In this document: piece after piece, positions 24,001-36,498 of the stretch
Layout of the letters: each line of letters starts with the position of its first letter
How positions within the stretch are numbered: position 1 is the first letter of the stretch
Assembly: GCA_038363925.1 (NCBI GenBank)
Contig: JAQQWL010000011.1
Location: 4,650,001-4,714,000 of the forward strand
Length of the DNA stretch: 64,000 bases
Source: Apiospora phragmitis
Taxonomy: Eukaryota > Ascomycota > Sordariomycetes > Amphisphaeriales > Apiosporaceae
Reading direction: 5' to 3'
The notes under the pieces: generated by a model
Told to the model about the DNA's origin: nothing
What the model saw: only the letters and a program-made list of their open reading frames with translations
Databases searched by the model: none
Program-made: the position numbers and the translations under genes

Positions 24001-27000
24001 TCACCAAGCTAACAAGGCTGATAGCTGTCCAATCTATGCTTAAGGTCTGTGGTGGCATTCTGCAGCTAGACAAGATGCAACCCATTCCTCATAGCAACGA
24101 CCTATCATGATGGCGACATTTATTTGTGTTTTGCCACCATTCTCTTTGCTCCCTCCCCCCTCATGTTAGCTGGCATCACCAAGTATCATCATCAATGGAC
24201 GCCCGTACGTACATGCCATGCTATCTGTCTAGCTATACAGAATCTATCACCAACGCAACATATCCCCAGCAGCTAAGACAAAGAGCTGACTGGCGATCCA
24301 TCCATTACACTGGACCAATTTGTGGATAGTTGTGCATTTGCTATCTTGTCCCAATCAGTCGATTCTACATACATAGTCATCTGTATCTCTCTTTCCCCGA
24401 AAACGTGGGGAAAGGCCGCGTGTCGTTCATTTGGTTTCATCTCGTTTGAGTAAGTCCTTTGCTGGGCCAAGCCATCGGGCTATTTACAGGCGGGGACGTT
24501 TTTTCTTCTTTTTCTTCCTTTTTTTTTAATTTTTTTTATCCCGTACTCATTTTTCCCACAATGGGTTCCCCTTTTTCTCTCTCCCCCTCATCCATCCATA
24601 CAGTACATACCGCAATCTCCCTCGCCAACCATTTCCCCTCTCCAGTACACAGTCTCCAATGCGCAACAAACAAGAATTGCACCATTGTACCACTGCACCC
24701 CCCCTCTCTCTCACACACACACAGGTACCTCACCGCTACTTGCTACACATTTTCTGTAGCCAATGGCCCGAATGAGGACACCCCGGTTGATGCGTTAGAT
24801 ACCGGGACTTTGCTGTCGTCTTAGCACATACCTCCTTGTCTTTCTCATGCAAGACCGCCGATCATGTCCCGGTCGGGTATCGTAGGGGACCCGTACCGAA
24901 GCTTATTGCATGCCGCCGCCTCCTCATTCTCCATAAGCTGGCTGCTACCGTCTCTGCACGTGAGGAGATGGAGGGAAGGGAAGTACCAAAGCCAAGTAAC
25001 ACAAACACAGATGCCAGACACACGTACACACGCTGGGATGGCGGTTCCACACCGACGATCTCGAGTCCTGAAAACACAATGTACCTTTTCTCACTCCCAT
25101 GTACCTCTGCATGTGTGCCCTGAGAAAGGTCGTCCCAAAGGCAGGTAGGGACCAATGCAGTGGACATTGTGCATACGTACGGCTTAAAGCAGCCCTGCAA
25201 CCTAGGGTAGGGGTAGGGTGCTGGAAAAGGGGACGCAAATCTCTTAGGAGCATGACAAAGTGGGAAGTACAAGAGCAGATGCGGGAAATTTGCCAATCAG
25301 ACCAAAGGACCGGCGACGCCGAAACAGTTCTGATGATGGGCTGACGAGGCATTTGCTTCCTGTGCCAATCCAACCCACCAGCAGTGGTGATGGATGAGGC
25401 TTGGAGAGAAATCCCGGGGTTTGATCAGCAGAGGTAGTGAGTGTTCCGCTGCGGTGGAATTAATGGGCCAAAAGAATGGACAAGAGAGGCAGGCAGGACC
25501 AGGAGGGGGTTTGGCAGTGTTCCCAGCACGTTGGAAACACGTTGTGGCTTTTCCTGATCATCTTTACCTCCTTTAGAGTCAACGTTTGAGCCGCCCGGGT
25601 CCGGCTACGCAGAGATCTTCAGGGCAGCTCGCGTGGTCCTCTGGGGTTTGGCCGGGAGAGCAACACGCTGATCAATGCGAGAAGACGGGCGAATGTAGGA
25701 TATGAAGGAGTCAAGGATTCGTTGTCCTATCGTCTTCGGTCCTGAAGGGAACAAAAACCCTGCATCGCATCGCCTCTTCACATGTACCTCGAATTGGGAT
25801 CATCAACGAACAGAGAATCTCCCGAGGGAGCGAACTTTTCTAGAAGGTCTAGCTGACATAGCATGTGTAGAGGGCAGCAAACCACGGCGCGAGGCTTGCC
25901 GTTCCCAGCGCTCATGCTGTCTTGTCATCCCGACTGCGAGTAGTTCTTGGTGGTGTCTAGCTAAAGCATACCCCATGGACGACTAGCTGGTGATTAGCTC
26001 CTCTCGGCTTTGCAAAATAGAGAATTGACGCAGTTTGATTTCCAAGGCTCTATATCTTCTTCCAACGTCGTCATATCTCTGCCGAACTGTGTGCTACCTA
26101 TGGCGTCAGATATGTCATGTGCGTCGTACAAGACGGGAAGCTGCCTTGTGCTCCGAGTTGATACCAGAAAAGAAGGAGGCGGATTTTGCTCAGCGGGTAG
26201 CACCTTGGGGATATGTTTACTAAAGACGGCAATAACTTTCGAAGGCCCTGGTCGTTTTCACTTGTTAGCTATGTGATTGAGCCCTACAACCGGGACAACA
26301 TGCACATGTTCTGCAACCAAGGGAGGTAAGAAAAACACCTCCCCGGCTTCTCTAGTCGTTTCTTCTTTCTCCCTGTATGTCTGCTGTGTCTAAATGTGAT
26401 ATTATTTTTATGAATTGGCTGCAGATGGAAAACCCGATATCAAACTTCTCGATCCCGTCAGTGCTTCTTGCCATTGCAGCAGCACAGGAAAGAAGACGAC
26501 AAAGAAACGTAGAGACACTCAAGAAACAGTAACAAGGTGGGAAGCCGACTGGTCCCTTACAGATAGATACGAAGAGCATGTACGAGGATGCCAAGTGAGT
26601 AGGGGAGGTTTAGTATCTGTTGCATATGCGGGAGAGACACTGCAGAACATCAGTTGGCCCCTTTCCACTGCCTCCGGTGATTTCTGTTGACACGCGGAAT
26701 GCTACCAAGTATATGGCTTCTTTCGCTGTAACAATGACAACTGAGCTTTGCATATCTAAGGGGAATGGGAATATATGCAGACGCAAACAAGACTTTATGT
26801 AAGAATACCAAACAGGGCCTCGGTTACAGCCTGTTCTGCATGCTCTGCCCTGGGTGATGGACAGGATGGACATGAAGGAGGGTCTGCTGATGCGGCGGAA
26901 TAAGGCACGGGACATCAAAAGACCAAGTCATATATATGTTGTAATACAATTTGCCTATGAACCGCTATAGATCCGGGAGACTACTGCTTGTTCTTTTTTA

Positions 27001-27221
27001 TCTGTAACTGTACAATAATGACACGACATTCCCATGCTAGCCCGTTGAAAACCCAGGGTCAGAGAACTCCATTGCGATTCGGATCAGGATCTCCCGTGTC
27101 TATCCTACCCCTATCCCACCCTCCAAACGTGCCTTTCCCCCCTCCTCCACGCGTGAGGCCATTACCATGCACTTACACAACCACTGATTTGTATGAATAT
27201 GTATCGAGCGCCCCCCCATGA
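18084..27221. other. Gene-free interval, 9.1 kb
   Basis: This stretch runs between the FlbC-like gene and the 3' end of SF3B1. Its first few hundred bases should hold the regulator's 3' untranslated region. I recognise no coding sequence: the longest frames (about 175 codons at 22170-22697 on the minus strand and 164 at 19768-20262) are compositionally odd and overlapped by frames on the other strand. TACTCCGTA/TACGGAGTA motifs recur (for example near 21185-21225 and 23905-23915), as do TACATACATGTAC strings. No inverted-repeat-bounded element or transposase remnant was recognised. Confidence 0.5.
24498..24540 (+). repeat. T-rich tract
   Basis: About 40 bases are nearly all thymine with occasional C (for example ctttttttttaatttttttt). 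The tract is low-complexity and lies in the middle of the gene-free interval. No retroelement sequence adjoins it, so it is not a recognisable poly(A) tail of an inserted element. Confidence 0.6.
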
Positions 27222-30200
27222 TTACAGGACAATGGCCAATTCATGCCTATCGATCCCCTCCTCGCTTAGGTTGGGATAGTAAGGAATCATGGCGTCGGCC
27301 GCCTGCACGTATGCGTCGTTGTACAGGCGCCAGTACGGCTGGCGCACTTTGCGGGCGGGGTGGAAGAGGCCAGCCCAGACGTAGTTCATGACGAGACCCG
27401 GGCCCACGGCCATACGGATGGCCTCGATGGCCTCGACGATGCGATCGATGACGTGCGGGCTCGTCTCGAACAAATTGGGGTAGAGCAGGTTGAGCAGATG
27501 CACCATGGCATCCTCGCAGCCGAGGCCGACCACGCCCAGGGCAATGTGTTTCACGACAGAGGCGGCCGTCTGTCGGTGCACCTGGTCGCGATCGATCAGG
27601 GCGTCCTCGAGCAGAGGCGTGACGGCGTAGACGTAGTCCTTGGCCATCTCGCCAATGTATTCGAACAGGAAAGATAGGGACTTGAGCACACCGTTTTGGA
27701 CGTTCAGCTCAGGCACACGGTACTCATTCATCAGGGCAGGCAGGACGGTGAAAGGCGCGCACGTCTCGGCCACGATGCCAATAGCTACGGCCGTACACAC
27801 TCGCGATTGACGCTCCTGCACCCGAAGGTTGTTGAGTAATGTGGCCAACACATCCTGGGGACCGATGGCCTTGGCGATGAAACCGAATGTGTTGTTGGCC
27901 GCTCGGCGAATACCCTTCTTGTGCGCCTTCAACATGTCTAGTAATTCGAAGCAGATACGCATCCACTCGCGGGCGTTGACACTTTCGGGACCGCGGTCGG
28001 CAATACGGCCAACAAGATCGATGGTGTTTTCTTGTACCTTTTCGTGTCGATTTCGTAGAATAGGGGTCAGGCGAGGAAGCAAGTCCTTGATGGGTGGTTG
28101 CATCTGGCTGATACCAACAACAGTAACAATGGATCGTAAGGCACCAAGGATACTTCCCAGGACCTCTGGATACTCCTCACCGAGGTATTCGTAGAGGACA
28201 ACGCCCAGTTTGCCCATCAAAGCATCCTCGCCACATTGCTTCATCACCATGGCAATCCGGGAGATCAGATCTGCTGCTTGTTGACGCACCGTAGCCGACT
28301 TGTTGTTAAGTCTCCACAGGATTGTACTGACGATCTGTGGCAGATAAGGCTTGCATCGGGTGCCTAGTGAGTTGACAACAGTGCCAAAACCATTGAGCAT
28401 GATGATATCCTCGACGCTTTGCTCCTGGAAGGAGTGGAGGATACCATCGATCAAGCGTTCTTCTAGTCGCTCTCCTATATCTGCCGATCCCAAGCCGGCA
28501 ACAACCTTTTCGACCGTCTCAACCGTCATCTTGCGGTAGGCCTCGCTTTCATCTTTGAGATTCACCACGATACGCTCAATAATTTCGCTTACACCGACCT
28601 TCTGGCCGATGTCCACTGTCGTCTCGACAACTTGTCTATAGTTTCGCTTGTCAAGCGCCATACGGCGCACCCAGAAACTCTTGAAGAACTCGTCCAGCAC
28701 GTGCTCTTTGAGATATCCCGCCGTGACACCTTCAGTGCCAGCGCACTGTGAGACAACTTTCAAAACAACCTTCTTCATTTCCTCGTCTGGCGACGAAAAC
28801 TCTCGAAGGAGGATCTCCATGATTTGACTGGTATAGTAGTTGGCATAGTCCTCATCCATGAGAGGAATGATGTAACCGACAGCCTTGAGGAAGCCAGCGA
28901 GACCCTTGCCTCGTTGTTTTCGAGCACCAGTCCAAAGGGGGTTGAGGATATCGTCGAAGCTTTCGATACCGTAAGGGTTGGACGCCTCGGCCAGAGCCGC
29001 AATGGCCAAACTGGTGACTGTCCGGACCTTGGTCTGCTCGTCATTGAGGTTAGGGCCAATACAGTCAACAAGCCCCTTGAGATGGGGAGGACAGCGCAAC
29101 CCATCAGAATGGGAATCTGCTGCACGATTTTGACACCAGTATGCCTAGCTTGCCATGACTTCTTGCTGCGGCAGACAGCCCTAAGGAATGGCAGGAGAGC
29201 CGGTATACCAAGCGCCGATGCTACTACAGCAAACGCTCGCGCAGTGGTGTTCCGCACGTACTCATCGACGTGATCAATATCTGGTCTCATCGTGCTGATC
29301 ATGGTGGCGAGACCAGCTGCCTTACTCAGGTTGGAAATGATTTCTCGACCCTCAACCCTGGCATAGTAGTCCTGGTCAATAAGAAGGGGCTCGATAACCA
29401 CAAGAATCTTGTGGACATAGGGGCGGACCATGTCATCCAGCTTGTACAAGATACGGTCGATAACCTTGACGAGTAAATGCCGCTCTTGATCCTCGAGCGT
29501 TTTCTCCATGAGGAGTGGCAGAATCTGGTTGAACAGAGGTCCCGCACCGAACTGTCGCGCATTGTCGGTGAGTTGTCTTAGAGCAGTCTTACGCATAGGA
29601 GGTGTACCGTTCTTGACTTTGAGGAGCAGCCTCATTATCTTCCGTTCCTTCAACTCCTCCACACTCAGGGCGTTTTCGTCAGATCCGTCGGTTAGCTTGC
29701 CAAAGTAGGCCATGTCTTCGGGCTTGAAGAACTGCAGATCTCCAACTCCAGGAATTTCCTTGGGAATCTGGTTCTGACCGAGTCTTCCACTCTCTGGCTC
29801 TTGCATCATGAACCCGCCGTAGTTCGAGGGCAATGGCGTAGCAGCGACTCGGTGGGTGGGGGGCCCGGGTCGGGGCGTATCCCGGTGGCGGCTCAAGAAC
29901 TTTGTAGCCTTCAGCTTCACCGGGAAGCAGAGCGTCGAGCTCTTCATCGCTGATGGCAGCATTGGGACCAACTATGTCTGTACCAAACGAAGGGGTGGCA
30001 GCGCCTGCTTGAGAGGGGTGCATGGGAGTAACCAATCCACTGTTGCCTACCGGTGTAGCAGACGGTGCCTGATCCCATCGCGAACGCTTTTTGGAAGCAT
30101 CAGTGGCCCCAGGGGCAGACAGAGCTGGGGCCTGATCCCACCTGGATCGCTTTGCTTTGCCATCAGCGGCCTCGGGCGTAGCTTCGTCGACAGCCGTTGA

Positions 30201-30888
30201 AGACACATCCCATCTCTTCTTCCGCTTGCGGGTCGTAGCGACTTCGGTCGAGCCTGCTTCGGCGTTTTCCTTGTTGCCGTCTTGCAGAGTGGCTTGGTGT
30301 TCTTCGCCGTTTGTTCCACCGGCTTCACGCCTCGCTTGGATGGCTTGCCTCACTCGCTCCTCCTCCCTCTCGATCTCTCTCTGTTCCATGATCTCACGGT
30401 AGCTGTCGCCATCCTCGGTAGCACCTGCTTGACGGTTCGCTGCGAAGGGATCGGCACGGGTAGGAGTCAAAGTGCGATCGAAGCGGCGCTTTTGATAGTC
30501 GGTCTCGCGGTCGACGATTCTGGTGCTCTTCTCCCCACGTCCAGCAAAAGGATCGTCTTCTTCGACTCCATCTCCGTGTGCAAATTCCTCGATCTGGGAC
30601 TTGGTCGCTGTGTACTGGCCGACTAGGCGCCGCGAATTATCGGCGTCGGCATCTTGCATGTCCTCATCGCCATCTGCGGGGGAGGGAGGTGAGGTAGCCA
30701 GCATACTTGTCGCCGCCATCACGAGAATACAGGTCGGTGTCGAAGGATTCCGTCAAACTGGCCTTGGTGGACGTATTGTCGGATCGCTGATTGGAAGGGT
30801 CCAAGGTTCGCGAACCCTTCTTAGCTGCGGCGGCTGCGTTGCGCTCTGCCTGGAGCTTTCTAATGGTCTCGAAGTCAGCGTCCGACAT
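27222..30888 (-). CDS. SF3B1 (SF3b155/Hsh155/Prp10), U2 snRNP core protein, frame broken by three single-base shifts
   Basis: SF3B1 is the HEAT-repeat scaffold of SF3b that clamps the branch-site helix in the U2 snRNP. One exon spans the gene. The N terminus ([17 protein letters not shown]) is followed by [14 protein letters not shown] and by three UHM-ligand motifs, [16 protein letters not shown] and [10 protein letters not shown], which in the human protein bind U2AF65. Next come [22 protein letters not shown] and the long HEAT array, ending in [18 protein letters not shown] and the usual C terminus. The frame shifts inside conserved segments at three runs: 30678-30682 (one base too many), 29858-29863 (one too many) and 29084-29087 (one too few). 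After those changes the length is 3666 bases, 1221 residues, normal for a fungal SF3B1. I found no intron that would explain the shifts. The final 1.8 kb is intact. Assembly error is the likeliest explanation. Its partner U2AF, 23 kb away, shows the same kind of damage. Confidence 0.93.
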
Positions 30889-31427
30889 TTTGTTATCAGC
30901 TTAGCCGCCGTCGGTCATGACCTTTTCCAAGTGGTAATTGATGATGACTGAAGCTGTGATTTGCACAAAGTATTGATGATGTAGAATCGCGACGCGTTGT
31001 CTTTTACCTTGGTCTGATCGCGATGAGATGCGTCGAGAATTTGGAAGCTCTGATTAACCTACGGACGCTAGGCGCGAAAAAGGTTTAGTGGATCGATAAT
31101 CATGTGGCGGGTGGCTGGAGAGCTGGTGGCGGAAGTCCCCCCATTCAATGCATCTTTATTAATCAGCATGGTTTTATGTACATACTGGGAGCTGAAGCCA
31201 TCACTGCATTACTGTGCTTGTTTTAGCTATGCTGACCAAAAAGGTTGTTGTCGAATTTCACGACGCAACGCACCAACAAGAGAAGAGGGTCAGTTCCATC
31301 TACTACGAAGGCCGCAACTAATAGAGGTAATCATGGGGTAGCTTGCTTGTTTGATTTCTTGTACTGTTCCCGATCGCTCGAAGGCTAGACTGCCAACTGG
31401 CCGGTTAAGTAGTCTGCTGTACCCTGA
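30889..31427. promoter_or_regulatory. SF3B1 upstream region and ARPC2 3' flank
   Basis: These 539 bases separate the SF3B1 start codon from the ARPC2 stop codon, both on the minus strand. They must hold the SF3B1 promoter and the ARPC2 3' end. Small frames are present but none is recognisable. Confidence 0.5.
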
Positions 31428-32663
31428 CTAACCCTGGACCTTGAAGGTTCGCCCACTTGCCGTCTTTCGCTCCTTTTCCTCGTTCTCTGGTCGAGCTCGT
31501 CGGAGAACTATGCCGGTTAGCTTTACTAGGCCCCGCACCTGTAGAACATATCAACATACCTTGCAGGAAGTCTGCGGTTCTCCGTCTCATACGCGAATGG
31601 ATATATGCCTTCATTTCATTAGCACACGATAAAGATAGGATTTCCAAGCATGAGGGAAGCAAATTGTACCTTAGAGGCTTTGATATGGTAGTGGAAGTAG
31701 TCTCGGAATGTTTGGATGTGGGAGATGACATCGGGCATCCGTTGAGGTGTCAAGTGGCGAGGGAACAAGACTGAAGTCGTCAGTATAGTCGGAGACAGAT
31801 TTGGACATGTCCAGCTTACCGAATGTCACATATCCGACTTCTCCGCTGGTGCTGGTCTGAACACCTGGCACACCTTGCAGCTCCAGAGGAGGGTCGTTTC
31901 TGAACAGCACCTGGGGCGCATTCTGGATGGCTCTCCGACGGGCGTCTACGAACTCCTGAATGAAAACCTTGCCGAATATGCGATCCGTCTCCTCGCGGAA
32001 AACGGTGCTGAAGATAACAGTTACGCGATCGTGACTGGCCTTAACGTAGATAGCTTCCTCTTCGCGGTAATGGATGGCCATGACGTCTCCACCTTCCCGG
32101 ACACCCTGAGGCGCTTCTTCGGATGTGTACTGGGAAGCGGCCTCTTTGAGTTTGTAGTATTCCTCATAGGCATGCTCGAACGGTGCAGCCATGGCGTTTC
32201 GCTTCATCAGGGAGATCTTCTTGATCAATTCATCTCGCTCCTCTGCATCGCCAGTCAATTCCAGCTGTTCGTTTGGACAAAGTTGCTGCTCTCTTACCCT
32301 TTTCTGCGGGCAGGTTCTCCAGATCTACCAGGATGGAGAAGTCGTAGCCGATCTCGGGCGGAATGACATACTGGTCGTACTCGCGCTGCAGCACTTGCTC
32401 AGCTCCGTATTGGACCAGCTCCTTGAAACATCGAATGTTTATGGAAACGACGATCTTGGTCTTTGTCTCGGGGGTAGAGATGTGGAAGGTGACGCCGTCG
32501 AAGTCGGATACAGTCTGGTCGATGGATGCAGGAGGTGCTCTACAGCTTGATTAGGGGGACATACGACAGATGGATTGGACACGATGTACGGTCAGGCTTA
32601 CCCAGAGAACCTCTCCGTCAAAACGGACTGAATCAGAACGTTCTGGTAGTCCAGCAGAAGCAT
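31428..32663 (-). CDS. ARPC2: Arp2/3 complex subunit 2 (ARPC2, p34)
   Basis: ARPC2 forms, with ARPC4, the core that binds the mother filament in the actin-nucleating Arp2/3 complex. In fungi the complex drives actin-patch endocytosis. Six exons fit: 32602-32663, 32298-32539, 31820-32242, 31670-31770, 31560-31608 and 31428-31507. The introns are 49-62 bases, and the product is 318 residues, close to other family members. Landmarks in order are MLLLDYQNVLIQSVL at the N terminus, DLENLPAEK near residue 100, LMKRNAMAAPFE, the paired VTVIFSTVF and KVFIQEF segments, APQVLF and PPLEL. After the third intron come LFPRH, [22 protein letters not shown] and the basic tail ending TFKVQG. Each junction keeps the frame and matches the human ARPC2 order. 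Intron 4 uses an AAG 3' splice site. The gene is divergent from UTP12 with 390 bases between start codons. Confidence 0.95.
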
Positions 32664-33053
32664 CTTGATGGCGTTTCGGTCGATAAGCTCCTAAATGCTG
32701 GAAGATGAGTTGGGGGGTAGCGGTAGCGACGGCGACAGAGACGATGTCGTCGTCTTGCAGCAGTCAGGGTAGAGCTGGATTGGCCTGAATCCTGAGTCCT
32801 TAGTGGGGCAGCGTGTCGGTTGTCGGGTTGCTCTCCTCTCCTCTCAGTGCTCCTCCTGCCTCCTTGCCTGGTTTACGTCGATGTCGGTCAGGTGGGGTTC
32901 ATTGATTGCTCTTGGGAGGGTCCGTGTGCTGCGACCGATAAGACTTTCTTATCGCAAGATTTCTGAAAAAAGTTCCAATGCGCAAACCGCTCGAGACTCG
33001 ACCCTCCACTTACACGCGCGAATGTTCTAGTATTTGGGAGCAGCACTGTCACC
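32664..33053. promoter_or_regulatory. Divergent promoter region, ARPC2/UTP12
   Basis: The 390 bases between the two start codons contain a pyrimidine-rich block on the plus strand (about 32831-32870, ctctcctctcctctc and ctcctcctgcctcc), of the kind that lies near fungal transcription starts. Both promoters must fit here, so shared regulation is possible but unproven. Confidence 0.55.
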
Positions 33054-36009
33054 ATGGTCAAATCCTATCTGTAAGTCCTTTAGCTTGCACGGTTTTTCAT
33101 CCGGAGCCCCTCCTAACACTAAATCTCTTTCGCATAGCAAATACGAGCATTCCAAATCCTTTGGTCTCGTCACCTCGTCGACCTCGAACATATTATGGAC
33201 GCCGAGTGGTCGCTCGAATACTAGCGCCGGCCAGGCCGTCGCGGCTGCGAATGAGGAGGTGCTCACATGGGATATCAAGAAAGGCGAGCTCCTGAGTCGC
33301 TGGCGGGACGGGAACTGCTCAGCACAGGTCACAGCCATTGCGCAAAGTAAAACCGACAAGGACTTGTACGCTGTGGGCTACGAGGACGGCAGCATTCGAC
33401 TATGGGATAGCAAGATCTCCACCATCATTGTCAGCTTCAATGGACACCGATCCACCATTACCATCCTTGCGTTCGACAAGACAGGAGTACGGTTGGCCAG
33501 TGGTTCGAGAGATACAGATGTCATCATCTGGGATTTGGTGGCCGAAGTAGGCCAATTCAAGCTTCGAGGGCATAAGGACCAAGTCACAGGCCTCCAGTTT
33601 GTGGAGCCACAGTCCGAAGTCGAGGGCGAAGATGCAGACCAGGCAATGGTCCTTGACGGTTCGTCGGGAGCTACAGACGGATTCCTGATTACCACGGGAA
33701 AGGACGCCTTGATCAAGCTTTGGGATTTATCGACACAACACTGCATCGAAACACATATTGCCCAAACCAATGGCGAATGCTGGGCTCTGGGTCTTTCTCC
33801 GGATTACAGTGGCTGCGTTACAGCCGGGAACTCGGGCGAATTGAAGGTCTGGGCTTTAGATACGGCCGGGTTAGCAGCTTCGCAGCAGCAAGTCGACGTT
33901 CCCCAAAACATCCAGTTCCTCCATGACAAGGGCACCCTGTTCCGAAATGGAAAAGATAAAGCCACGGAGATCATCTTCCATCCCCGACGCGACTACTTCG
34001 CCGTCCACGGACCCGAGAAGGCGGTGGAGATATGGAGAATACGGACCGAGGCGGAGATCAAGAAGAGTCTGGCCCGGAAGAAGAAGAGAGAAGAAGAGAA
34101 GCTGGCAGCAAAGACCGGTGCTCAGGACGAGGATATGGAGGTTGACGGCGAGGAAGAAGATCTCAGCAAGGCTTCGGTAACAGAGGCTTTCGCACAGCAT
34201 CTTATTGTTCGGACAGGCGGCAAAGTAAGATCTGTCGACTGGGCCGACAACCATGGGCATAAGGGACTTCAATTACTGGTTGGCACCACCAATAACCAGT
34301 TGGAGCTATTCAACATCGCTATCAAGGAAAAGAGCTCGAAAAAGGAGGAGGCGACACCCGACTATACCAGGGCCCTCGCCGTCGAGATGCCGGGTCACCG
34401 CGCTGATATACGTTCTTTAGACTTGAGTTCTGATGACAAGATGCTTGCCTCGGCCTCGAATGGGAGCCTCAAGGTGTGGAATGTCAAGACACAGTCCTGT
34501 ATCAGGACATTCGAATGTGGCTACGCACTATGCTGCGCGTTTCTTCCCGGAGACAAAGTCGTAGTCGTGGGAACGAAGGAAGGAAAACTCGAACTGTTTG
34601 ACGTTGCATCAGCGACGCTGCTCGACGAAGTATCTGCGCATGATGGTTCCGTTTGGTCACTACAAGTACATCCGGACGGTCGATCCATGGTGTCGGGCAG
34701 TGCAGACAAGACGGCCAAGTTCTGGAACTTCAAGATTGTCCAAGAAGAGGTTCTCGGAACAACGCGGACAACTCCTCACTTGAAGCTGGTCCAGTCACGC
34801 ACTCTGAAAGTTTCCGATGACATTCTCAGTCTCAAGTTCTCGCCAGATGCGAAGTACCTTGCTGTGGCCTTGTTGGATAGCACGGTTAAGGTGTTCTTCA
34901 CAGACACGCTCAAGTTGTATCTCAACCTCTATGGTCACAAGCTGCCCGTTTTGAACATGGATATCTCGTACGACAGCAAGTTGATCGTCACTTGCTCTGC
35001 TGACAAAAACGTTCGCATCTGGGGTCTCGATTTTGGAGACTGCCACAAGGCTCTTTTTGCTCACCAGGATAGTATTCTCCAAGTTGGCTTTGTTCAACAC
35101 AACCAGGACGGCAACGGTCACCACTTCTTCAGTGCCAGTAAAGATCGCACCATCAAATACTGGGATGGTGACAAGTTCGAGCAAATTCAAAGGATCGATG
35201 GTCACCATGGCGAAATCTGGGCCCTGGCGGTTAGTCACAGTGGCAACTTCATTGTCAGCGCCAGTCACGATAGGAGCATCCGTGTCTGGAACGAGACAGA
35301 CGAGCAGATCTTCCTCGAAGAGGAGCGCGAAAAGGAAATCGAAGAGTTGTACGAAAGTACGCTCACAGCATCTCTCGAGCGTGATCCGGACAATGAAGAT
35401 GAGAATGCCGAGGTGGCAGCAGCCGGGAAGCAGACGGTGGAAACACTCATGGCTGGTGAGCGTATTGTTGAAGCGCTCGAGCTAGGATTTGCGGACTTGC
35501 ACGTCATCAAAGACTGGGAGCAAGCGAAGGAGGCCAACCCCAATGCCGTGCCGCCGCAGCGTGACCCCCTGTTCATGGCGTTGGGGGGCATCAGCGCTGA
35601 GGAACATGTCATGTCGGTGCTACAGCGTATCAAGGCATCTGCGTTGCACGATGCGTTACTCGTCCTTCCGTTCTCTTCGGTCGAGATGCTCTTCACATTC
35701 TTGAACATCTTCGCCATGAGGTCGATGAACATTCCCCTGACGTGTCGGATCTTATTCTTCATGCTCAAGACGCACCACAGCCAAATAGTATCGACCCGAC
35801 TCATGAGGGTGATGCTCGATACGATACGGGCGAACCTCAGGAGAGCCCTCAAGCGACAAAAGGACGAGATGGGGTACAACATTGCTGCTCTCAAGGTAGT
35901 AGGGATGCAGCTGCAAGACCAGAGTGTCAAGAATTATGTCGATGAGAACTGGGACGATGCTGATGAGAGCCACAACGTGAAGAAACGAGCCTTTGTGCAC
36001 GTATCCTAG
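33054..36009 (+). CDS. UTP12: UTP12/DIP2 (WDR3), WD40 protein of the small-subunit processome
   Basis: UTP12 is a UTP-B component of the U3 snoRNP/90S pre-ribosome, needed in the nucleolus for 18S rRNA maturation. The first exon, 33054-33070, ends after MVKSYL. A 67-base intron (33071-33137; donor GTAAGT, branch CTAAC, acceptor TAG) leads to one long exon, 33138-36009. The protein has 962 residues. The start MVKSYLKYEHSKSFG is typical of the family. Two tandem WD40 propellers follow, with repeats such as GSIRLWD, DVIIWD, ALIKLWD, SLKVWN, TAKFWN, NVRIWG, TIKYWD and SIRVWN. A charged insert lies near residues 330-370 (KKREEEK, EDMEVDGEEED). The C-terminal Utp12 domain starts at about residue 800 (LELGFADLHVIKDWE, LLVLPFSSVEMLF). 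The frame is intact throughout, unlike those of SF3B1 and U2AF. The start was chosen because only the spliced form gives the conserved N terminus. Confidence 0.95.
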
Positions 36010-36498
36010 CTGGAGAAGAAGAAGAAAAAAGGGAGTTAGCTTGGGTGGTTGCATTTACGAAAGTAGAGATATATGTGTATATACCCTTTATACTTGAACG
36101 TTCACAAAGTCGTCTTGCCCCTACTTGAAGACAATCTGGTACCTGTAATGACAAGCGGCTCTTGATTAGGCCTGCCACTAGAGGGCACCAACTAACCCCG
36201 CCCCCCGCAAAACTGGAGAACATCACTGAAGATCCCCCGGCTTGCTGGGCAGGCAAGCAGGGTAAGTCACTTACCTCGGCACAACAACTTCATAACCTAC
36301 AGGCTTGCTGAAGACGACTTCAATCCCAGTCATGGGGCTAGCTGTCTTACAACCTGGACATTCGCATATACTTTGGGCCTTGCCATGATAGCGTCACCCA
36401 GCAATTGACTTGTCTGCTTTCCGTTCTGTCGGCCTTCCATCTTTTGCTCTCCAGCAAGCAAGCCAATCCAATCAATCTAGCCTAAGAAGATATATAAC
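36010..36498. promoter_or_regulatory. UTP12 3' flank and promoter of the phosphotransferase gene
   Basis: These 489 bases separate the UTP12 stop codon from the ATG at 36499 on the same strand. The minus-strand frame over 35927-36256 is a shadow. I see no separate gene. Confidence 0.5.

Noticed and set aside
30678..30707. Short intron instead of a frameshift near the SF3B1 N terminus
   Set aside because: A GTATGC...CGCAG span of 33 bases exists, but splicing it leads into an immediate stop, while removing one base of the run restores the conserved protein.
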